DNA from: an uncultured Bacilli bacterium
GTDB lineage: Bacteria > Bacillota_I > Bacilli_A > RF39 > UBA660
Assembly (NCBI GenBank): GCA_944373145.1
Contig: CALWAL010000004.1
Coordinates: 62,001 to 126,000, forward strand
Reading direction: 5' to 3'
Length of the DNA stretch: 64,000 bases
Shown here: in pieces, positions 1-8,281 of the stretch
Layout: each line of letters opens with the position of its first letter
How positions within the stretch are numbered: position 1 is the first letter of the stretch
Notes under the pieces: model-generated
Database searches by the model: none
What the model was told of the DNA's origin: nothing
Seen by the model: only the letters and a program-made list of their open reading frames with translations
Made by a program: the position numbers and the translations under genes

Positions 1-237
1 AAAGAATTAAATCGTCAAAAGGCGATTGAGCAAATTTTTGTTGATATCAATAGCGATTATTTCGTTGATGATAGTAAAGATAATTTATTCTATGTTTTCG
101 ATTTATTAACAAATACTTTAATTCACGCTTTAATTGAATATTTGGTTTTAGAAATTGATATAAATTTGATTAAAAAAAAGTATTATGCACAATTAAAAAT
201 TATAAGAAAGGGTATATATAAGGTGGATATATGTTAA
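1..237 (+). CDS. C-terminal fragment of a probable TetR/AcrR-family regulator (cut by window edge)
   Basis: An open frame enters from the left edge and ends at TAA 235-237, leaving 78 residues. They are mostly helical, with aliphatic stretches and a basic tail, like the ligand-binding end of TetR-family regulators. The N-terminal HTH that would prove this lies outside the window. Its last codons overlap the start of the downstream ABC exporter (ATG 231), so the two are almost certainly co-transcribed. A TetR regulator next to a multidrug-type exporter is a common pairing. The family assignment is inference from shape and context only. Confidence 0.45.
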   Translation, partial: KELNRQKAIEQIFVDINSDYFVDDSKDNLFYVFDLLTNTLIHALIEYLVLEIDINLIKKKYYAQLKIIRKGIYKVDIC

Positions 238-1991
238 GACTTTTTAAAAAATTAGAACGTAAAGATATTATTGGAATTTTAATATGTACAATATTGATTG
301 TAACTTTAGTTTGGTTGGAATTAAAGGTTCCGGATTATATGAGTGCAATTACTAAATTAGTTCAAACTGAAGGTAGCGAAATGTCTGAAATTTTAGAGCA
401 AGGCGGATTGATGATTGCTTGTGCTTTTGGGAGTTTAATCTGCTCAATAGCTGTTGGGTATTTTGCTGCACGTGTAGGCTCTAGTTTTTCTAAAACATTG
501 CGCAAAGATATTTTTAATAAAGTAGGAAACATGGGAGTTGCCGAGATAAAAAAATTTTCAACTAGTAGTTTAATTACTCGTACAACAAACGATGTAATGC
601 AAGTTGAGTTACTTTTGGGAATGGGTTTACAAGCAATATTAAAGGCACCCATAATGGCTGTTTGGGCTCTTTTTAAAATTTTAGATAAGGGGTTTGAATG
701 GTCTATTTTAGTTGCTGTTTGTGTCGCTATTTTACTATTTACAGTGGGAATATTAATGATTATTGTTTTACCACGATTTGCAAAAGTCCAAAAATTAATT
801 GATAAAATAAATGGCGTAGCTCGTGAAAATGTTTCGGGAATTAGAGTTATTCGAGCTTTTAATGCTGAAAATTATCAAAAAGATAAGTTTAATGTTGTTA
901 ATGATGAATTGACTAATATGCAATTATTTAATCAAAGATGCTTTGCTATTTTGAATCCTATGATGATGCTTGTAATGCACGGTCTAACTTTAGGAATTTA
1001 TGTTATAGGGGCTATTTTGATTGAATCTGCGGGAATGACTGATAAAATAACATTATTTAGTAATATGGTTGTATTTTCAAGTTATGGTATGCAAGTTATT
1101 ATGTCATTCCTATTGTTAGCCATGACTTTCATGATTTTTCCGCGAGCTCAAATTTCAGCAAAACGTATTAATGAAGTTTTAGATGAACCAATTAGTGTTA
1201 TAGAAGGAAAATTTAATGGTTCAACAAAAGAAATAGGTACAATAGAATTTAAAAATGTATCATTTAAATATCCAGATGCGGATGAATACGTTTTAAAAGA
1301 TATTTCTTTTAAGGTAAGTAAAGGAGAAACAATTGCTTTTATAGGCTCAACAGGTAGTGGTAAATCTACTTTAATTAATTTAATTCCTCGCTTTTATGAT
1401 GCTACTGAAGGGGAAGTATTGGTTGATGGTGTTAATGTCAAAGAATATCAAGCTGAGTCTTTACATAACAAGTTGGGATATGTTCCACAAAAAGCAGTGA
1501 TGTTTACTGGAACTGTTTCATCTAATGTTGCTTATGGTGATAATGGTAAAGATGATATTGATAGTGATAAAATTAAAGAAGCTATTGAAGTAGCACAAGG
1601 TGCTGATTTTGTTAGTCAAATGGAAGGGACTTATGAAGCTCACATTGCTCGAGGTGGTACTAATGTATCAGGCGGTCAAAAGCAAAGGTTAGCAATTGCT
1701 CGCGCGATTGCACGTGATCCAGAAATATATATTTTTGATGATTCTTTCAGCGCACTTGATTATAAAACCGATGCAACCTTAAGAAAAGAACTAAAAGCAT
1801 ATACAAAGGATGCTACTAGTGTTATTGTTGCACAGCGTATTGGTACCATTTTAAATGCTGACAAAATCGTTGTATTAGATGCAGGAGTTTGTGTGGGAAT
1901 GGGAACCCATGAAGAATTATTAAAAACATGTGAAGTCTATAAGGAAATAGCATATTCACAATTATCAAAGGAGGAGTTAGGAAATGCCTAG
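231..1991 (+). CDS. Heterodimeric ABC exporter, subunit with degenerate ATP site (BmrC/TM287-like)
   Basis: This 586-residue half-transporter has an N-terminal six-helix exporter membrane domain (about 1-310) and a C-terminal ATPase domain. Walker A GSTGSGKST is at 372-380 and the signature VSGGQ at 479-483. The Walker B glutamate is replaced by aspartate (D503-D504) and the H-loop histidine by glutamine (Q535). Both substitutions are known from the subunit that builds the degenerate site of heterodimeric exporters such as TM287/288 and BmrC/BmrD. The start ATG 231 follows AAGGTGG and overlaps the upstream gene. It should pair with the next gene, which starts 8 bases before this one ends. The substrate (drug, lipid or peptide) cannot be told. 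Confidence 0.9.
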   Translation: MLRLFKKLERKDIIGILICTILIVTLVWLELKVPDYMSAITKLVQTEGSEMSEILEQGGLMIACAFGSLICSIAVGYFAARVGSSFSKTLRKDIFNKVGNMGVAEIKKFSTSSLITRTTNDVMQVELLLGMGLQAILKAPIMAVWALFKILDKGFEWSILVAVCVAILLFTVGILMIIVLPRFAKVQKLIDKINGVARENVSGIRVIRAFNAENYQKDKFNVVNDELTNMQLFNQRCFAILNPMMMLVMHGLTLGIYVIGAILIESAGMTDKITLFSNMVVFSSYGMQVIMSFLLLAMTFMIFPRAQISAKRINEVLDEPISVIEGKFNGSTKEIGTIEFKNVSFKYPDADEYVLKDISFKVSKGETIAFIGSTGSGKSTLINLIPRFYDATEGEVLVDGVNVKEYQAESLHNKLGYVPQKAVMFTGTVSSNVAYGDNGKDDIDSDKIKEAIEVAQGADFVSQMEGTYEAHIARGGTNVSGGQKQRLAIARAIARDPEIYIFDDSFSALDYKTDATLRKELKAYTKDATSVIVAQRIGTILNADKIVVLDAGVCVGMGTHEELLKTCEVYKEIAYSQLSKEELGNA

Positions 1992-4137
1992 ATTTGGTAG
2001 AGTAGCAGTTCAAGAAAAATCTAAAGATTTTAAAGGCTCTATGAAGAGATTAATCGCTAATTTAAAACCATGGAAATATATTATGATTGTTGCTTTAATT
2101 TTAGCGATGACTAGTGCTGTTTTGTCACTGATTTCTCCTGATTTGTTATCAAATTTAACTGACGAGGTTACTAAGGGAATTAAACCGGATCAAGCTAAAT
2201 TTGAAGAAATTATTGAAAATATAAACATTAATTTAAATTCTGAAAAAATTGATAAAAAGTTATCTAATTTAGAAAATGAAGTTTCGATGACAGAAGAAGA
2301 ACTATCTGAAGTTAATAATGTTTTCAATATTTTACATAATAGTTCAGAAGAAGATAGTTTGGCATTACTTTTGGAATTACCAGATTCTGTTCTTTTATAT
2401 TTATTAGATGATATTAAATTTGAAAAAGTAATTATTACTAGTGAAGAACAATTAGAAATATTGAAAGCAATAAACAAAATTAATCCCGATGATTCTGCTA
2501 GCTCTTTGAAAGCAATAGATGAATTACCATCTAATGTTTATGATTTAATTAAGCCAAAAATCGATATGGTTAAAGTTAAAAATATTACCATTGTAATAGC
2601 TATTCTATATTTAATTAGTTCTGTATTTAGTTATATTCAAAGCTATTCAATGTCAACTGTATCGAATCGTTTTGCTAATAATTTGCGTCGTCGAATTAGT
2701 ACCAAGATTAATCAGTTACCATTAAAATATTTTGATACACATGAGACTGGTGATGTTTTATCACGAGTTACAAATGATGTTGATACTGTTTCTCAAAATT
2801 TAAATAATTCTTTAGCTATTTTAGTTAGTAGTATTACTTTGTTTTTAGGGTCTATCTTTATGATGTTTACAACAAATTGGTTGATGGCTATTACAGCTGT
2901 TTTGTCAACTTTTGTTGGCTTTATTGCGATGTTTATTATTTTGAATAAATCACAAAAATATTTTAGTAAACAACAGGAAGAATTAGGTAATGTTAATGGA
3001 TACGTTGAAGAAATGTATTCTGGTCACAATGTTGTTAAAGTATATAATGGAACTAAAGAAGCAATGAAAGAGTTTAGCACTTTAAATGATCGGTTGTATA
3101 TCGCCAATAAAAAAAGTCGATTTTTATCAGGAATGATGCAACCAATTATGGCATTTGTAGGAAATTTTGGTTATGTTATGGTATGTATTGTTGGTGCTTT
3201 ATTAGTAATGAATGGAAAGATTACTTTTGGAGTTATTGTGGCGTTTATGATTTATATTCGCTTATTTACTAATCCACTTTCTCAAATTGCACAGGCTATG
3301 ACCAGTCTACAATCAACTGTAGCGGCTTCAGAACGTGTTTTTGAATTTTTAGATGAAAAAGAGATGCCTACACAAAAAGATTTGAAAAAACATTTAAATA
3401 AATCAAAAGTGAAGGGTGAAATTGAATTTAGAAACGTTAAATTTGGATATGATCCAGGACGAACTATCATTAAAAATTTTAGTGTTAAAGTTAAACCAGG
3501 GCAAAAAATTGCTATTGTTGGACCAACAGGAGCAGGAAAAACAACGATGGTTAATTTACTTATGAAATTTTATGATATTAATAACGGTGATATTTTGATT
3601 GATGGTGTTTCAACTAAAGAATTGAGTCGTGAAAATGTACATGAGTTATTTGTTATGGTTTTGCAAGATACATGGTTATTTGAAGGGACTATAGGAGATA
3701 ACATTCGGTTTAATAAGGAAGATGTTAGTGATCGCAAAATTTGGGAGGCTTTAAAAACTGTTGGTGTTGATCATTTCGTTAGTACTTTGCCGGGCGGATT
3801 AGATTATCAAATTAGTGATAATGATGCTATTAGTCAAGGACAAAAACAATTGTTGACTATAGCTCGTGGCATGATTGAAGATGCACCATTTTTAATCCTT
3901 GATGAGGCGACTAGTAATGTCGATACGCGCACTGAGGAGTTAGTACAAAAAGCAATGGATAAACTTATGGAAGGGCGAACATCTTTCATTATAGCTCATC
4001 GTTTATCAACTATACGTAATGCAGATTTAATTTTAGTTATGAAAGATGGAAATATCGTTGAACAAGGAACCCATGATGAATTATTAGACCAGAATGGTTT
4101 TTATGCCTCTTTATATAATTCACAATTTGAGAAATAA
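1984..4137 (+). CDS. Heterodimeric ABC exporter, catalytic subunit with large extracytoplasmic insert
   Basis: This 717-residue half-transporter has canonical catalytic residues: Walker A GPTGAGKTT at 513-521, Walker B D640-E641 and H-loop H672. Its signature is SQGQ (617-620), the variant found in TM288/BmrD-type partners. Between the first membrane helix (about 32-54) and the second (about 197-217) sits an insert of roughly 140 residues that is acidic and predicted helical or coiled. It would lie outside the cell, whereas usual family members have a short loop here. AAGGAGGAG precedes ATG 1984, and the gene overlaps its partner by 8 bases. Degenerate plus canonical sites fit one asymmetric exporter. 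The insert may bind substrate or a surface partner (inference). Confidence 0.9.
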   Translation: MPRFGRVAVQEKSKDFKGSMKRLIANLKPWKYIMIVALILAMTSAVLSLISPDLLSNLTDEVTKGIKPDQAKFEEIIENININLNSEKIDKKLSNLENEVSMTEEELSEVNNVFNILHNSSEEDSLALLLELPDSVLLYLLDDIKFEKVIITSEEQLEILKAINKINPDDSASSLKAIDELPSNVYDLIKPKIDMVKVKNITIVIAILYLISSVFSYIQSYSMSTVSNRFANNLRRRISTKINQLPLKYFDTHETGDVLSRVTNDVDTVSQNLNNSLAILVSSITLFLGSIFMMFTTNWLMAITAVLSTFVGFIAMFIILNKSQKYFSKQQEELGNVNGYVEEMYSGHNVVKVYNGTKEAMKEFSTLNDRLYIANKKSRFLSGMMQPIMAFVGNFGYVMVCIVGALLVMNGKITFGVIVAFMIYIRLFTNPLSQIAQAMTSLQSTVAASERVFEFLDEKEMPTQKDLKKHLNKSKVKGEIEFRNVKFGYDPGRTIIKNFSVKVKPGQKIAIVGPTGAGKTTMVNLLMKFYDINNGDILIDGVSTKELSRENVHELFVMVLQDTWLFEGTIGDNIRFNKEDVSDRKIWEALKTVGVDHFVSTLPGGLDYQISDNDAISQGQKQLLTIARGMIEDAPFLILDEATSNVDTRTEELVQKAMDKLMEGRTSFIIAHRLSTIRNADLILVMKDGNIVEQGTHDELLDQNGFYASLYNSQFEK

Positions 4138-4165
4138 GCTCATTGCTTATTTCTTTTTCTTAAGG
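4128..4165 (+). terminator. Intrinsic terminator of the ABC exporter operon
   Basis: A 9-bp stem, GAAATAAGC/GCTTATTTC, spans the exporter stop codon and is followed by a T-rich run. The promoter of the next gene overlaps its 3' part. Confidence 0.75.
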
Positions 4166-4171
4166 TATAAT
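4143..4171 (+). promoter_or_regulatory. SigA-type promoter for the DUF84 NTPase
   Basis: A -35 TTGCTT at 4143-4148 and a -10 TATAAT at 4166-4171 are 17 bases apart, immediately upstream of GGAGG and ATG 4189. Confidence 0.6.
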
Positions 4172-4188
4172 TTATTTGGAGGTTAAAG

Positions 4189-4713
4189 ATGAAAGTATTA
4201 ATTGGAACGCGAAATAATGTAAAAGTTGAAGCTTGTCAAGCAGCTTTTGCAACCTATTTTAAAGATGTTGAAGTCATTGAGGTTGACGTGTCATCAGAGG
4301 TCAGTGAAATGCCATTAAATAATGAGATAAGCTTAGGTGTTCGTAATCGTATTAAAAATTTAAAACAATATGCTTTAGAACATAATATTCAAGCTGATTA
4401 TTATGTAGCAGCCGAATCAGGAATTCAGGATTATTTTGATGAATGGATGATTACGGCAGTAGCAGGAATTGAAGATAATCACGGATTACGAAGTTATTCA
4501 ACTAGCCCTAGTTATCCTGTACCTCGCCAATTAGTTGATGAAATTATTCATGATGGTTTAGGTCCAGTAATGGACAAAATATTTAAAGATGATGATTCAG
4601 GACATCATAAAGGTGGTATTGGCTTTTTAACGCACGGCAAAATTAGGCGTTATAATCTTATACATGAGTCATTTATGATGGCTATTATTAGAATTATTAA
4701 TACTACATGGTAA
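4189..4713 (+). CDS. Inosine/xanthosine triphosphatase, DUF84 (YjjX) family
   Basis: This 174-residue protein resembles YjjX/DUF84 house-cleaning NTPases, which hydrolyse non-canonical ITP/XTP. Family marks visible are the N-terminal GTRNNVKVEA segment (nucleotide-binding loop), the ARNR-like VRNRIKN helix at about 52-58, AAESGI at about 83-88 where the family has AIEAGI, and the glycine-rich HHKGGIGFLT near 140. Its length matches the family. It has its own promoter and GGAGG site and is followed by the candidate small RNA promoter, so it is likely monocistronic. The related RdgB/Ham1 family has a different arrangement and fits less well. Confidence 0.85.
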   Translation: MKVLIGTRNNVKVEACQAAFATYFKDVEVIEVDVSSEVSEMPLNNEISLGVRNRIKNLKQYALEHNIQADYYVAAESGIQDYFDEWMITAVAGIEDNHGLRSYSTSPSYPVPRQLVDEIIHDGLGPVMDKIFKDDDSGHHKGGIGFLTHGKIRRYNLIHESFMMAIIRIINTTW

Positions 4714-4723
4714 ATTTGCAAAA

Positions 4724-4757
4724 CTGTCACATTTCTATCACAATTATTAGGTATGAT
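4724..4757 (+). promoter_or_regulatory. Pho-box-like direct repeats with -10 element
   Basis: CTGTCAC (4724-4730) and CTATCAC (4735-4741) form a direct repeat with 11-base period, as in PhoB-type boxes. About ten bases downstream is TATGAT (4752-4757), the spacing seen in PhoB-dependent promoters where the box replaces the -35. No good -35 hexamer is present otherwise. The promoter drives the candidate RNA that follows, and the next gene is an OmpR/PhoB-family response regulator. Regulation by that protein is inference. Confidence 0.45.
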
Positions 4758-4762
4758 ATATA

Positions 4763-4896
4763 CGTTAGCTGATAAGTATAGCGAGTCTCCTCTTGCTTAT
4801 TCACTTTTCTACTACAACCTTATTAGCAATATTTTGTTAATATAAAAAAATATATAAAACCCAGCTAACAAAAGAAGGTCTTACCTTCTTTTTTTC
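4763..4896 (+). ncRNA. Candidate structured small RNA with C/U-rich loop and own terminator
   Basis: Starting a few bases after TATGAT, an 8-bp closing helix GTTAGCTG (4764-4771) / CAGCTAAC (4862-4869) brackets the RNA. Inside are a hairpin, ATAAG...CGAG / CTTG.CTTAT (4772-4800), whose loop reads TCTCCT, complementary to a Shine-Dalgarno, and a second hairpin ATTAGC/GTTAAT (about 4822-4841). It ends in a strong intrinsic terminator, AGAAGGT/ACCTTCT followed by seven Ts (about 4873-4894). No open frame fits. It does not match RNase P, tmRNA, SRP RNA or a riboswitch I know. A trans-acting regulatory role is inference. Confidence 0.5.
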
Positions 4897-4943
4897 ACGT
4901 AGAGTTCATATTTGTTGTATAATATATATTTAGAGGTGAGGAT

Positions 4944-5600
4944 ATGACAATTTTAATAGTAGATGATGAGGAACTGATTAGAAATGTTATTAAAGAATAC
5001 TGTCTCAATAGTGGCTATCAAGTTTTAGAAGCAAGCGATGGATATGAAGCTGTTCAACTCGTTAAGAATAAAAATATTGATTTAATTATTTTAGATATCA
5101 TGATGCCTAAAAAAGACGGTTATACAACGCTAAAAGAATTAAAAGATATTAAAAATATTCCTGTTTTAATGTTATCAGCTCGTGGTGACGAATATGATAA
5201 ACTATTAGGTTTTGAGTTGGGAATTGACGATTATGTAACAAAACCATTTAGTCCTAAAGAATTGATAGCTCGTATTAAAGTTATTTTAAAACGTAATAAC
5301 GACGAAATATTTACTTATCGTGATATGATTTTAAATTTTAAAAGTCATGTATTAACAATAGAAGAAAAAGAAATTAAGTTAACGCCTAAGGAATATGAAC
5401 TTTTGAGCTTTTTTATTCAAAATAAAGATATTGCTTTATCAAGAGAACAACTGTTAAGCAAAGTTTGGGGATATGATTTTTTTGGGGATGACAGGACTGT
5501 TGACACACATATTAAAATGTTAAGAAATAGTCTTGGTAAATATCGCCATTGCATTGTCACAGTTAGGGGAATGGGGTACCGTTTTGAAACCAAAGAATAA
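4944..5600 (+). CDS. OmpR/PhoB-family response regulator
   Basis: This 218-residue protein has a receiver domain (about 1-115) with the acidic pair DDEE near the N-terminus, phospho-acceptor Asp in LIILDIMMP (about residue 51), a switch serine in LSARG and the conserved Lys in TKPFSP. A winged-helix DNA-binding domain (about 125-215) follows, with the RTVDTHI recognition region and the closing RGMGYRF wing. GAGGTGAGG precedes ATG 4944, and TATAAT sits at 4918-4923. It is the partner of the overlapping histidine kinase. The stimulus is unknown. A Pho-box-like element just upstream makes a PhoP-like role worth testing, but the sequence alone does not separate it from other OmpR-type regulators. 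Confidence 0.92.
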   Translation: MTILIVDDEELIRNVIKEYCLNSGYQVLEASDGYEAVQLVKNKNIDLIILDIMMPKKDGYTTLKELKDIKNIPVLMLSARGDEYDKLLGFELGIDDYVTKPFSPKELIARIKVILKRNNDEIFTYRDMILNFKSHVLTIEEKEIKLTPKEYELLSFFIQNKDIALSREQLLSKVWGYDFFGDDRTVDTHIKMLRNSLGKYRHCIVTVRGMGYRFETKE

Positions 5601-6981
5601 AACTCTTCGTTTAAAAATATGGTGTTACTTAGCAATTTTTTCAATTTTTATTCTAGCACTTTTGTGGCTATTTCAAGGACTTTTTTTTGATAAATATTAT
5701 GAGGTGGCAAAGAGTAAGGAGTTGTCAAATATTGCTGATAAACTAATAGATAGTTATTCAACACAAGAATTTATTGATATTTTAGATGAGCTGTCTTACA
5801 AAAAAGGCATCTGTATAGAAGTAGTAATTGATGGTTCTAGCCGTTATAATTCAAGTGGATATAATCGTGGTTGTATTATTGATTTAAAAGGTTCAGCTAG
5901 TTATAAACAGGATTTTATAGAGAGTGAAAAAGAAAAACAAGCCTATCGTATTACGAATCAATTATTTGACAATGAAATATTGTTATATGGAATTAAGTTG
6001 GACGATAATGTTTATGCTTATATAAACACTTCGCTGGTGCCCTTAGACTCAGCGACTATTCTTTTAAAAAAGCAACTCATAATTATTAGTTTTGCTATTT
6101 TAGGCTTATCAGTATTAATTGCTTATTTTATTTCAAAAGTTATTTCTAAACCAATCGAAGCTTTAAGTAATAATGCTTCTAAAGTATCAAAAGGCGACTA
6201 TAAAGGTATATTTGCTAGTGGTACTGATATTATAGAAATTAAAAATTTAGAAGATAATTTAAATTATATGAAAGACGAATTTGTCAAAACAGATGAACTT
6301 AGGAGCGATCTTTTAGCAAATGTTTCTCATGATTTAAAGACACCATTAACAATGATTAAAGCTTATGCAGAGATGGTTCGAGATTTGACTTACGACAATG
6401 AAAAGAAACGCAATGATAATTTAAATGTTATTATTGCAGAAAGTGAACGACTTAATATTTTAGTAAATGATATATTGACACTATCTACAATTCAAGCGCA
6501 AACCAAATCATTAGTAAGCGAAGAATTTGACTTAGATAAATTAATTAAAACAATTTTAAAAAGATATGATGTTTTAGTTGAACAAGAACATTATCAATTT
6601 ATTTATGAAAATAATGAAAAAAATTGTTTTGTTTTAGCTGACTATAAGCAAATTGAACAAGTTATATACAATATTTTAAATAATGCAATTAATTATACTG
6701 GTGACGACAACAAAGTTTATATTAAAGTTATTTCAAATAATAATTACTATCGTGTTATGGTTACTGATACAGGTAAAGGAATAAGTGATGATGAAATTAA
6801 AGATATTTGGACAAGATATTATCATTCTGATAAGAAACATAAACGCGGTAAAATAGGGACAGGGTTAGGTCTATCAATAGTAAAAAATATTTTAGATAAT
6901 CATAAATTTAGTTATGGTATTGAGCGTACAACTGAAAAAGGAACAACTTTTTATTTTGAAATTTTAAAAGCCAATAAATAG
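5584..6981 (+). CDS. Sensor histidine kinase, partner of the upstream OmpR-type regulator
   Basis: The frame is open further upstream, but TTG 5584 is the likely start: it follows AGGGG, overlaps the regulator by 17 bases and gives a 465-residue protein beginning with a basic segment and a membrane helix. An extracytoplasmic sensor of about 130 residues follows, then a second membrane helix (about 165-187), a HAMP linker, the HisKA motif VSHDLKTPLTM and an ATPase domain with an N-box (ILNNAINYT), G1 (DTGKGIS) and G2 (GTGLGLS). The sensor has no motif that I can link to a ligand. This is a complete transmembrane class I kinase. Confidence 0.9.
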   Translation: MKPKNKTLRLKIWCYLAIFSIFILALLWLFQGLFFDKYYEVAKSKELSNIADKLIDSYSTQEFIDILDELSYKKGICIEVVIDGSSRYNSSGYNRGCIIDLKGSASYKQDFIESEKEKQAYRITNQLFDNEILLYGIKLDDNVYAYINTSLVPLDSATILLKKQLIIISFAILGLSVLIAYFISKVISKPIEALSNNASKVSKGDYKGIFASGTDIIEIKNLEDNLNYMKDEFVKTDELRSDLLANVSHDLKTPLTMIKAYAEMVRDLTYDNEKKRNDNLNVIIAESERLNILVNDILTLSTIQAQTKSLVSEEFDLDKLIKTILKRYDVLVEQEHYQFIYENNEKNCFVLADYKQIEQVIYNILNNAINYTGDDNKVYIKVISNNNYYRVMVTDTGKGISDDEIKDIWTRYYHSDKKHKRGKIGTGLGLSIVKNILDNHKFSYGIERTTEKGTTFYFEILKANK

Positions 6982-6993
6982 ATTGGATTATTA

Positions 6994-7023
6994 TTGTCTT
7001 TTTTCAAATATTTGTGATACAAT
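6994..7023 (+). promoter_or_regulatory. Probable promoter for tcdA
   Basis: TTGTCT (6994-6999) and TACAAT (7018-7023) are separated by 18 bases in the short gap after the kinase gene. Confidence 0.45.
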
Positions 7024-7050
7024 TAGTATGGATTGTATGTGATGGTATTT

Positions 7051-7728
7051 ATGAAGTGGTATGATAGATTAGAAAAATTAATAGGATATGATGAAGTTAA
7101 TCTTTTGAAAGAAAAACGTGTGTTAATTTTAGGTATAGGTGGAGTCGGAGGATATGCCTGTGAGTCTTTAGTTAGATCTGGTATTGGGCATATTTATATT
7201 ATCGATTATGATAAAATTGATATTACTAATATTAATCGTCAAGTAATTGCTCTTCATAGTACAATTGGTTTATACAAGGTAGATGTAATGAAAGAAAGAA
7301 TGCTTGATATTAATCCAAGCTTGGATATTAGAATATCTAAAGAATTTATTGATGAAAATAATTTAAAAACGCAATTATCAAATATTGATTTTGTTGTTGA
7401 TGCCTGTGATACATTAAAAACAAAATTGGAATTGATTAAGCTTTGTAAAAAATTAAATATTCCGTTTATTTCTTGTATGGGAACAGGAAACAAAATGGAT
7501 CCATCTCGTTTGAAAATCATGGATATTCGAAAAACTAGTTATGATCCTTTAGCCAAGCTTGTTAGGAAATTTGTTAAAGAAGAAAAGATTAATGGTAAAG
7601 TAATGGTTGTATGTAGCGATGAAGAGAAGTATGTTTCTCATACTTCTATTATTCCATCAAATTCTTTTGTTCCCGCTACTGCAGGATTATTATTAGCAAG
7701 TTATGTTATAAGAGAATTGATTAAGTAG
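7051..7728 (+). CDS. tcdA: tRNA threonylcarbamoyladenosine dehydratase (TcdA), ThiF/E1-like
   Basis: This 225-residue E1-like adenylating protein has the dinucleotide loop GIGGVGGYACESLVRSGIG (about 25-43), the NRQ segment that binds ATP phosphates, DACDT, and an SCMGTGNK segment typical of TcdA/YgdL rather than of MoeB or ThiF. TcdA cyclises t6A37 of tRNA into ct6A in an ATP-dependent reaction. The Cys pairs that bind zinc in MoeB-type enzymes are absent, as expected. The frame is open to 7033, but ATG 7051 (MKWYDR) with GTGATGG upstream fits family starts best. Confidence 0.85.
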   Translation: MKWYDRLEKLIGYDEVNLLKEKRVLILGIGGVGGYACESLVRSGIGHIYIIDYDKIDITNINRQVIALHSTIGLYKVDVMKERMLDINPSLDIRISKEFIDENNLKTQLSNIDFVVDACDTLKTKLELIKLCKKLNIPFISCMGTGNKMDPSRLKIMDIRKTSYDPLAKLVRKFVKEEKINGKVMVVCSDEEKYVSHTSIIPSNSFVPATAGLLLASYVIRELIK

Positions 7729-7735
7729 GTGTGGT

Positions 7736-8269
7736 ATGCGTTTGTTAGATGATGCGAAAAAATTTATTGGGAATGTTGTTTGCGTAGGAGTTCGCGATGA
7801 CAAATTATTGTTGGCATTAAAAGAAAATAAGAAGGCTTCTATTTTCACAATTGATATTATTGGAAGAAGAAGTTTGTTTAGAAAAAGAAATAAAGTTAAA
7901 ACTGATAATGGTAAAAAAATTAACATTAAAAAATTAAGGAAAACATTTAAAAACAAATCGATTGATAATTTAATTTACGATTTGGATGAAATGTATGAAT
8001 ATTTTAAGTATTTTATTGGTGACAGCATTATTATTACACGCGGTAAAATATATATTTATGGCTCATCAAAATTTATAGATCCTAAAGCTTTGATTAAACG
8101 TTATAAGAGGTATAATACAACAGCTTTTTTAGAAGTAAATGGCGATTCATTTACCATTATTATTGATGCATCGGTAAGCCATACGAATTGGTTTAAAAAT
8201 AAAATTTATTTTGTTGTTGATACTTTCCATAATATTGGAGATATGATTTCGGCAGCATTAATTAGTTAA
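7736..8269 (+). CDS. Conserved-looking hypothetical protein
   Basis: I do not recognise this 177-residue protein. It has no signal peptide or membrane helix, is rich in Lys, Ile and Asp, and has a central basic helix (about 40-75). It alternates short strands at both ends, suggesting a small alpha/beta fold. ATG 7736 follows AGGTGTGG, seven bases after the tcdA stop, and the gene ends one base before an ATG that overlaps the next RBS, so it is probably in an operon with tcdA and the HAD-like gene. A role in RNA or nucleotide metabolism would be guesswork from context. Confidence 0.75.
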   Translation: MRLLDDAKKFIGNVVCVGVRDDKLLLALKENKKASIFTIDIIGRRSLFRKRNKVKTDNGKKINIKKLRKTFKNKSIDNLIYDLDEMYEYFKYFIGDSIIITRGKIYIYGSSKFIDPKALIKRYKRYNTTAFLEVNGDSFTIIIDASVSHTNWFKNKIYFVVDTFHNIGDMISAALIS

Positions 8270-8281
8270 ATGGAGGATATT

